DNA of 64,000 bases, taken from Microbacterium oxydans. Lineage in GTDB: Bacteria > Actinomycetota > Actinomycetes > Actinomycetales > Microbacteriaceae. The stretch lies in the NCBI RefSeq assembly GCF_000956525.1, contig NZ_JYIW01000018.1, positions 1-64,000 on the forward strand, in the 5' to 3' direction. This document shows positions 58,145 through 64,000 of this stretch, piece by piece. The translations under genes and the position numbers were made by a program. The stretch's first letter is position 1, and the number at the start of each line of letters is the position of its first letter. The notes beneath the pieces are model-generated. The model was not told the origin of the DNA, made no database searches, and saw only the letters and a program-made list of their open reading frames with translations.

Positions 58145-59779
58145 ATGAACGAAGAACTGCCCATCGTCGAGATGCGCGGGATCACCATCGAATTCCCCGG
58201 AGTGAAGGCGCTCGACGGAGTCGACTTCCGCCTCTTCCAGGGTGAGGTGCACGCACTCATGGGTGAGAACGGCGCCGGCAAGTCGACGCTGATCAAAGCC
58301 CTCACCGGTGTCTACCGGATCGACGCCGGATCGATCGTCGTCGCCGGGCAGGAGCGCAGCTTCGGCGGCACCGGCGACGCGCAGGCCGCGGGGATCTCGA
58401 CCGTCTACCAGGAGGTGAACCTCGCCCCCAACCTCACCATCGGTGAGAACGTCATGCTCGGGCACGAGGTGCGCGGAGCGCTCGGCGTCAACTGGCGGGC
58501 CACGCACCGCGCCGCCACCGAGGCGCTCGCCCGTCTCGGGCTCGACCACCTCGACACCCGCCAGCCGCTCTCGACGCTCTCGATCGCGATGCAGCAACTC
58601 GTGGCGATCAGCCGTGCCATGGCGATCAAGGCCAAGGTCCTCATCCTCGACGAGCCGACGTCCAGCCTCGACGCCGCAGAGGTCGAAGGCCTCTTCACCG
58701 TGATGCGCACCCTGCGCGACCAGGGCGTCGCGATCCTCTTCGTCTCGCACTTCCTCGACCAGATCTACGCGATCAGCGACCGTCTCACGGTCCTGCGCAA
58801 CGGCCAGTACGAGGGCGAGTACCTCACCCGCGACCTCGACAGGCATGCGCTCATCTCCCGGATGATCGGCAAGGACCTCGACACCCTGAAGTCGCTCGGC
58901 GGCAACCGCCGCACCACCCCGCGCGACGCCGACGAGGCGACCTTCCTCTCGGCATCCGGCATCTCCCGCACCGGCGCCGTGCACGCCACCGACCTCGACA
59001 TCCGTCCAGGAGAGGTGGTCGGCTTCGCCGGGCTCCTCGGCTCCGGACGCACCGAGCTCGCGCGCCTGCTCTACGGCGCAGATCGCAGCGAGTCCGGCCA
59101 GATCACCGTCAAGGGGCGCAAGGTCGACCTCACGTCGCCGTCTGCCGCGCTCTCGCACCGCATCGCCTTCTCGACCGAGAACCGTCGGGACGAGGGCATC
59201 ATCGGCGACCTCACCATCCGCGAGAACATCATCCTCGCCGTCCAGGCCAAGCGCGGGTGGGCACGGCCGATGCCGCGCAAGGAGCAGGACGCGATCGTCG
59301 ACAAGTACATCACCGCCCTCAACGTGCGCCCTGCCGACCCGGAGCGGATGATCAAGAACCTCTCCGGCGGCAACCAGCAGAAGGTGCTCCTCGGGCGCTG
59401 GCTCGCGACTGAGCCGGAACTGCTCATCCTGGATGAGCCCACCCGAGGCATCGACGTCGGTGCGAAGGCCGAGATCCAGGAGGCCGTGGCAGAGCTCGCG
59501 GACCAGGGCGTCGCTGTCGTCTTCGTCTCGTCCGAGCTCGAAGAGGTCGTGCGCCTGTCGGAGCGGATCGTCGTGCTCAAGGACCACAGCAAGATCGGTG
59601 AGATCCAGAACGGTCCCGATGTCACAGCGCAGGAGATCGTCGACGTGATCGCCGCCCACGGTGTGGAGGCCGCAGCGACGACGCTCGAGCAGGAGCTCGA
59701 CGCGATCGAGGTCGTCCACGTCGCACCCGCCGCCGCTTCCGACGTGCAGTCCGAGACCCTTGAGGGGGAGACCCGATGA
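58145..59779 (+). CDS. ytfR: Sugar ABC transporter ATPase (YtfR-like)
   Basis: 544 aa tandem ATPase. First half Walker A GENGAGKST, signature LSIAMQQLVAISRAM, Walker B VLILDEPTSSLD; second half GSGRTEL, LSGGNQQKVLLGRWL and LLILDEPTRGIDVG. It has about 35 extra acidic residues at the C-terminus compared with the other ATPase. Start 58145 (MNEELPIVEMRG) has GGAGAG upstream. Overlaps the first permease gene by 4 nt. Couples ATP hydrolysis to sugar import. Confidence 0.9.
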   Translation: MNEELPIVEMRGITIEFPGVKALDGVDFRLFQGEVHALMGENGAGKSTLIKALTGVYRIDAGSIVVAGQERSFGGTGDAQAAGISTVYQEVNLAPNLTIGENVMLGHEVRGALGVNWRATHRAATEALARLGLDHLDTRQPLSTLSIAMQQLVAISRAMAIKAKVLILDEPTSSLDAAEVEGLFTVMRTLRDQGVAILFVSHFLDQIYAISDRLTVLRNGQYEGEYLTRDLDRHALISRMIGKDLDTLKSLGGNRRTTPRDADEATFLSASGISRTGAVHATDLDIRPGEVVGFAGLLGSGRTELARLLYGADRSESGQITVKGRKVDLTSPSAALSHRIAFSTENRRDEGIIGDLTIRENIILAVQAKRGWARPMPRKEQDAIVDKYITALNVRPADPERMIKNLSGGNQQKVLLGRWLATEPELLILDEPTRGIDVGAKAEIQEAVAELADQGVAVVFVSSELEEVVRLSERIVVLKDHSKIGEIQNGPDVTAQEIVDVIAAHGVEAAATTLEQELDAIEVVHVAPAAASDVQSETLEGETR

Positions 59780-60852
59780 GCGCATCCGCTCGTGCGTCCG
59801 TGTGGCGCGACCTGATCCGCAAGCCGTTCTTCTGGGGCATCGTCGCGATCGTCGCGCTGCTCGCGTTGAACGTGCTCAAGGATCCGACCTATCTCGCGAT
59901 CTCGATCAACCCGAACAACGGCAACCTCGTCGGCAACCTGGTCGACATCCTCCGCCAGGCAGCGCCCATCATGATGATCGCGGTCGGCATGTCGCTCGTG
60001 ATCGCGACGGGCGGCATCGACCTCTCGGTGGGATCGCTGATGGCGGTCGCCGGCGCGGTCTCGATGGAGTTCCTCGCGGCAGCCGACGACTCCGGCTCGG
60101 TCGGCGTCGCGCTCTCCGCCGTGGGGCTCGCGTTGCTCGTCACCGCCATCCTCGGCGCGGTGAACGGCATCCTCGTCGCCTACGTCGGGCTGCAACCCTT
60201 CATCGCGACGCTCGTGCTGATGCTCGCCGGGCGCGGCATCGCCAAGGTCATCACCGGCGGCCAGAACACGGCGGCGTCGAGCGATCCGTTCCGCTGGATC
60301 GCGAACGGCTTCGTGATCGGCATCCCGGTGGTCTTCATCCTCGCCGTGCTGATCGTCCTGGTCGTCGCGTGGGTGGTGCGACGCAGCGCCCTCGGCCTCA
60401 TGATCGAGGCCATCGGCATCAACCCCAGGGCGAGCCGGATGGCCGGGATCAAGCCGAAGGGCCTCCTGCTGACGACCTACGTGCTGAGCGGCATCCTTGC
60501 CGGCATCGCCGGAGTGATGTCGGTCGGCAGCGTCATGACCGTCGACATCTCCCGCACCGGGTACCAGCTCGAGCTGGACGCGATCCTCGCCGTCGTCATC
60601 GGCGGCGCCTCGCTCGCGGGTGGCAAGTTCTCGCTCAGCGGCGCCTTCGTCGGCGCCCTCCTGATCGCGACCCTCGACAAGACCGTGCTGTTCCTCGGCG
60701 TCTCGTCGTCGGCCACCCCGGCATTCAAGGCGATCGTGATCGTCGCCATCTGCCTGCTGCAGTCCGAGCGGGTGCGCAGCTGGTTCCAACGTCGCAAGAA
60801 GGCGCAGACGCCTGCACCGCGAGTCGAGATCGTGAAGGAGGCCGCAGCATGA
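59776..60852 (+). CDS. ytfT: Sugar ABC transporter permease (YtfT-like)
   Basis: 358 aa, eight to ten membrane helices of the BPD_transp_2/RbsC family, with VGMSLVIATGGIDLSVGS and AYVGLQPFIATLVLMLAGRG, the motifs of the family. Pairs with the next gene as a heterodimeric channel. ATGA overlaps on both sides indicate a single translational block. Confidence 0.88.
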   Translation: MSASARASVWRDLIRKPFFWGIVAIVALLALNVLKDPTYLAISINPNNGNLVGNLVDILRQAAPIMMIAVGMSLVIATGGIDLSVGSLMAVAGAVSMEFLAAADDSGSVGVALSAVGLALLVTAILGAVNGILVAYVGLQPFIATLVLMLAGRGIAKVITGGQNTAASSDPFRWIANGFVIGIPVVFILAVLIVLVVAWVVRRSALGLMIEAIGINPRASRMAGIKPKGLLLTTYVLSGILAGIAGVMSVGSVMTVDISRTGYQLELDAILAVVIGGASLAGGKFSLSGAFVGALLIATLDKTVLFLGVSSSATPAFKAIVIVAICLLQSERVRSWFQRRKKAQTPAPRVEIVKEAAA

Positions 60853-61886
60853 GCGTCATCGCAGCAGCACCAGTCCAGAGTGCCGGCCCGAGCTTCGTCG
60901 ATCGGATGCGTCGCCAGCTCACGGCGAATCCGTCGGTCGTCCCCACCATCGCCTCGGTGATCATCTTCGTCGGCATGATCGTCTACGGCGAGGTCGCCTA
61001 CGGGAAGATCGTGCAGGCGAGCACGCTGTCGAACCTGCTGATCAACAACGCGCACCTCATCGTGCTTGCGGTCGCGCTGACCTTCGTCATCCTCACCGGC
61101 GGCATCGACCTCTCGGTCGGCTCGGTCATCGCGGTGTCGTCCGTCGCGGGAGTCATGCTCTCGAACGCGGGGTGGAATCCGCTCGTCGTGATCGTGCTCA
61201 TGATCGCCATCGGCGGGCTGTTCGGGCTCGTCTCCGGCATCCTGATCCGGTACTTCAACGTGCAGCCGTTCATCGCGACGCTCGCCATGATGTTCCTCGG
61301 GCGCGGTCTCGCGTCCCTGCTGAGCACCAAGCCGGAGCAGCTGCCGGCGGATTCGCCGATCCGTGTGATCGCCGAGAAGATCAAGATCATCGACGGACCG
61401 AAGGTGAACGACCTCGTCATCACCCCGGCCGTGATCATCGCGATCGTCGTCGTGCTCGTCGCCTTCTTCGTGCTGCACCGCACGCGCACGGGGCGCACCG
61501 TCTACGCGATCGGCGGCTCCGAGAACTCCGCGCTGCTGATGGGTCTGCCCGTGCCGCGCACCAAGGTGCTCGTCTACGTGATCAGCGGCTCGCTCGCGGG
61601 CCTCGCCGCGGTGCTCTACACGGCCCGCCTCGGCACGGCTCAGAACATCACCGGCATCGGGTGGGAGCTCGACGCGATCGCAGCAGCGGTCATCGGCGGC
61701 ACAGTCCTCACCGGTGCCTACGGCTACGTGCTCGGATCCGTGATCGGTGCGCTGGTGCTCGGGCTCATGACCGTGCTCATCACGCGTGACGGCGGCATCC
61801 CGCCGGAGATGACCACGATCATCACCGGCGGCATCCTGCTGGTCTTCGTGCTGCTGCAGCGAGTGGTGACGCGCAAGAAGGAATAG
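60849..61886 (+). CDS. yjfF: Sugar ABC transporter permease (YjfF-like)
   Basis: 345 aa, same family as the previous gene: TFVILTGGIDLSVGSVIAVSS, VQPFIATLAMMFLGRG and AIGGSENSALLMGLPV. The order binding protein, ATPase, permease, permease is that of E. coli ytfQRT-yjfF, the galactofuranose importer. ATG 60849 overlaps the upstream stop. Last gene of the operon. Confidence 0.88.
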   Translation: MSVIAAAPVQSAGPSFVDRMRRQLTANPSVVPTIASVIIFVGMIVYGEVAYGKIVQASTLSNLLINNAHLIVLAVALTFVILTGGIDLSVGSVIAVSSVAGVMLSNAGWNPLVVIVLMIAIGGLFGLVSGILIRYFNVQPFIATLAMMFLGRGLASLLSTKPEQLPADSPIRVIAEKIKIIDGPKVNDLVITPAVIIAIVVVLVAFFVLHRTRTGRTVYAIGGSENSALLMGLPVPRTKVLVYVISGSLAGLAAVLYTARLGTAQNITGIGWELDAIAAAVIGGTVLTGAYGYVLGSVIGALVLGLMTVLITRDGGIPPEMTTIITGGILLVFVLLQRVVTRKKE

Positions 61887-61951
61887 CGCGCACACGCCCA
61901 CGTCTCACCGGAATACTGGCACCATGGAATCGGCGTCCGACGCCGCGCACC

Positions 61952-63571
61952 ATGATGCAGACACGAGACGAACTCCGCTCCTTCCCCGCGCCGCCGGGGA
62001 TCGACGGCGTGCCCTCATCGCATGACTCGACGGTCGAGGAGATCGCCGAGCAGCTCTCGGCCGCGATCGAGCACCGGGACTGGCGCAGTGCGGTCGGGCT
62101 GCTGGGACTGCACTGGTCGGCACTGCTCGACGAGCCGGGGGAGCTGCTCGACGACGCACTGCGGGCCGTTCCGCTGCGGGCGTTCGAGCACGATGCGCGG
62201 GCGGCGGCGGTGCGCGACATCCGCCTGCACACCTCGGCCGATGCCGTCGACCACATGCTCGGCGACGTCGTCGTGCCAGACGCCGGCGATCTGGTCGCGC
62301 TCGAGGCGATCGCGCGGTCCGACCGTGCGCTCAGCCTGCTGAGCGTGGTGTCGGCGCGGATGATCGCGCTGCGGGTGCGGGGCCGCCTGGCCAGAGCGAT
62401 CCGGCTCGCCGAGCTCGTCGAACGGTTCGGTCGCATCGCGGTGGTGCATCAGCCGGCACTCGTGACCGCTCGGCTCCCGGCCGCGCTGCTGCAGGCCGGC
62501 ATCACCCGCGGCCTCGCCGACGACCTCCCCGGCGCGATGCTCAGCCTCCGCGACGCGTACGAACGGGGCCCGACCGCCAGAGTCACCTATGTGGAAGCGG
62601 ATGCCGCAGGGAAGTCGGCGTTCTTCAGCGTGCTCGCCGGCGACGTGGATCAGGCGCGGCGCTGGGTGGAACGATACGACCGGTCGCCGGGAGCCGATGG
62701 GTGGTTCGCGTCCCGGATCGCACTGACCGCTGATCTCGCCCGCACGCTGATCGCCATCGAGTCGTTGGAACGTGACGTGGTGGAGGAGCTGCTGCCCGGC
62801 CTCGATCAGCCGGTGAACGCCGAGCAGAGCTGGGGCCCGGGCGTGACCTTCGCCAGGGCGCGCGCGGCCCTCGCCTGGGGTGATCGCCTGAGCGCGATCG
62901 ACATGGTGCGCCGTGACCGCGCGCGGTACGCGGACTGGCTCGGTGAGAGCAGTGTCCTCGACCCGTTGCTCGAGCAGGCCGAGGTCGAACTGCTGCTCTC
63001 CGTCGGGCAACCGCAGAAGGCCGCGCAGGTCGCCGCATCCGACGGCATGCAGCCGGCCGGCGTGATCGCCCGAGCCAGGATCGAGCTGGTCGACGGCTCC
63101 TTCGAACTCGCCGCCAGGCACGCGGCATCCGTCCTGGCCCAGCCGCTGAGTCCCCGCAGCCGCGCCGATGCCCTGGCGATCCTCGCCCCGGCGCAGCTGC
63201 GCCTCTCCGACCGACGCGCGGCGCTGCAGAGCGCAGCGCACCTGCGAGACGCGATCGGCGGGAGCGGGCTCCGGCTCGCCGGCCTGTCGGTGCCGGCGCA
63301 GGAGCGTCGCCTCCTCGACCTCGAGGTGGTCGAGGATGCGCACGGCGCGCGGGACGCGTTCACCATCATCGAGCAGCCGATCCGCATCACTCCGCAGCAG
63401 CGCATCGTGCTGCAGGGGTTCGAGAAGGGTTGGAGCCTGCGCGAGATCGCGACCAGCGCGCACCTCTCGCTGAACACCATGAAGACCCATGCGCGCGGGC
63501 TCTACCAGCGCCTCGGGGTCACGAATCGCGACGAAGCGCTCGCGCGGGCCTACGACGCCGGCCTGTTGTGA
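61952..63571 (+). CDS. LuxR-type HTH regulator with a long helical sensor region
   Basis: 539 aa. Residues 1 to about 460 are alpha-helical, rich in Ala/Leu/Arg/Asp with TPR-like repeats (RLARAIRLAELVERFG, ARWVERYD, AALAWGDRL), and no Walker A, so it is not a full MalT/LAL protein. The C-terminal HTH reads ITPQQRIVLQGFEKGWSLREIATSAHLSLNTMKTHARGLYQRLGVTNRDEAL. It follows the sugar operon by 65 nt and may respond to it or act elsewhere. The true start is uncertain: an AATACT box lies 6 nt before an out-of-frame ATG at 61924. Confidence 0.78.
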   Translation: MMQTRDELRSFPAPPGIDGVPSSHDSTVEEIAEQLSAAIEHRDWRSAVGLLGLHWSALLDEPGELLDDALRAVPLRAFEHDARAAAVRDIRLHTSADAVDHMLGDVVVPDAGDLVALEAIARSDRALSLLSVVSARMIALRVRGRLARAIRLAELVERFGRIAVVHQPALVTARLPAALLQAGITRGLADDLPGAMLSLRDAYERGPTARVTYVEADAAGKSAFFSVLAGDVDQARRWVERYDRSPGADGWFASRIALTADLARTLIAIESLERDVVEELLPGLDQPVNAEQSWGPGVTFARARAALAWGDRLSAIDMVRRDRARYADWLGESSVLDPLLEQAEVELLLSVGQPQKAAQVAASDGMQPAGVIARARIELVDGSFELAARHAASVLAQPLSPRSRADALAILAPAQLRLSDRRAALQSAAHLRDAIGGSGLRLAGLSVPAQERRLLDLEVVEDAHGARDAFTIIEQPIRITPQQRIVLQGFEKGWSLREIATSAHLSLNTMKTHARGLYQRLGVTNRDEALARAYDAGLL

Positions 63572-64000
63572 TCGCCCGCCCGTCGGCCGACGCTGACGCC
63601 GGCTCGAACCAGCGCGCCGGCCAGCAGCCGGGACAGCACGACGGCGATCGCTTCGCCGACGAGGCGACCGAGCAGCGTGCCGATGATGATCACCGGGGTG
63701 CGATGCGCGGGTGAGAACACCGCGAGCGACACGGCGAACAGGACGACGGCGGTGACGGCGCCAGCCGCGAGGTAGCGCACCTCCGCTGCACCCGAAGGGC
63801 CGGTACGCCACAGCATCAGGTCGATGAGGCAGCCGGCGAGCAGCACCGGGATCGCGGCGATGAGCCCGGAGGAGCTGGTCGCGCTCACGAGCAGCGCCGC
63901 GATGCCGCTGGTCACGATGGCCGCACCCGGCGTCCCGGTGATGCGGCGCGCGAGGAAGGGCATGAGGCTGTGGACGCCGGCGACCAGCGCGTAGGCGGGC
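63550..64000 (-). CDS. Multi-pass membrane protein, 5' end beyond the window
   Basis: The frame is open to the window edge (PAYALVAGVHSL before the internal Met at 63963), so the gene is partial at its 5' end. At least four membrane helices are visible, plus ARRITGTPGAAIVTSGIAALL and GCLIDLMLW. This recalls S components of ECF vitamin transporters such as YkoE, but the match is weak. Its 3' end overlaps the LuxR gene tail by 22 nt. Confidence 0.55.
   Translation of the reverse strand, partial: PAYALVAGVHSLMPFLARRITGTPGAAIVTSGIAALLVSATSSSGLIAAIPVLLAGCLIDLMLWRTGPSGAAEVRYLAAGAVTAVVLFAVSLAVFSPAHRTPVIIIGTLLGRLVGEAIAVVLSRLLAGALVRAGVSVGRRAGDHNRPAS

Noticed and set aside
62015..63811. A 598-aa minus-strand open frame
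   Set aside because: Antisense to the LuxR-type gene; Arg/His/Asp-rich shadow.

Overview
The window is high-GC actinobacterial DNA, most likely from a Microbacteriaceae such as Microbacterium. Evidence: strong G/C third positions, GTG/ATG starts, an actinobacterial-type ClpC, a mycobacterial-type stand-alone ArgA, cydABDC, leaderless starts with a TANNNT box exactly 6 nt before the start codon, and dispersed CTTCGACAAGCTCAG-type repeats.

Layout. 1-17 kb looks like core chromosome: a DAACS symporter, a lipoprotein, a YbjQ protein, a three-gene DUF2975/DUF2975/HTH operon, clpC, argA, a candidate small RNA at 8.27-8.41 kb, an SseB-like gene, radA, and a cysteine-containing winged-helix regulator followed by cydABDC (cytochrome bd oxidase plus its CydDC exporter). 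A tRNA-Ser(CGA) sits at 18.3 kb. From about 18.45 to 33.7 kb lies a decaying accessory region: tails or broken copies of DUF3237, MFS, quinone oxidoreductase, YhgE/Pip-type, GH3, TetR, VbhA and NIPSNAP genes, mixed with intact MarR, TetR, MFS drug exporter, amidohydrolase and two SDR genes, and a GIY-YIG + HNH nuclease pair beside a solitary Xre/MbcA/ParS-type (DUF2384) gene. 34-36 kb has a serine hydrolase, a membrane protein and a PAP2 phosphatase.

36.3-62 kb is a large furanoside/plant-glycan locus. It holds three secreted GH43-type enzymes, a secreted multidomain GH30 (the features best fit an endo-beta-1,6-galactanase), a three-gene WxL/DUF916/mini-sortase-substrate operon resembling the csc clusters of lactobacilli, two closely related LacI regulators, and a YtfQRT-YjfF-type sugar ABC transporter with an extra ATPase. 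Several promoters share a palindrome near TGTTNCCGGTAACA whose right half forms the -10 box. I infer one regulon: surface enzymes trim a type II arabinogalactan-like or galactofuranose/arabinofuranose polymer, a cell-surface complex may hold substrate or enzymes, and the ABC system imports the released sugar. A LuxR-type regulator and a partial membrane protein close the window.

The most unusual items are the candidate sRNA with repeated UCCCCAG loops, the actinobacterial csc-like cluster beside glycan hydrolases, a shared two-cysteine C-terminal module on three secreted enzymes, the operator regulon, the nuclease pair, and paired 63-bp repeats in three intergenic regions. All functional calls come from reading the sequence only; no database search was run.
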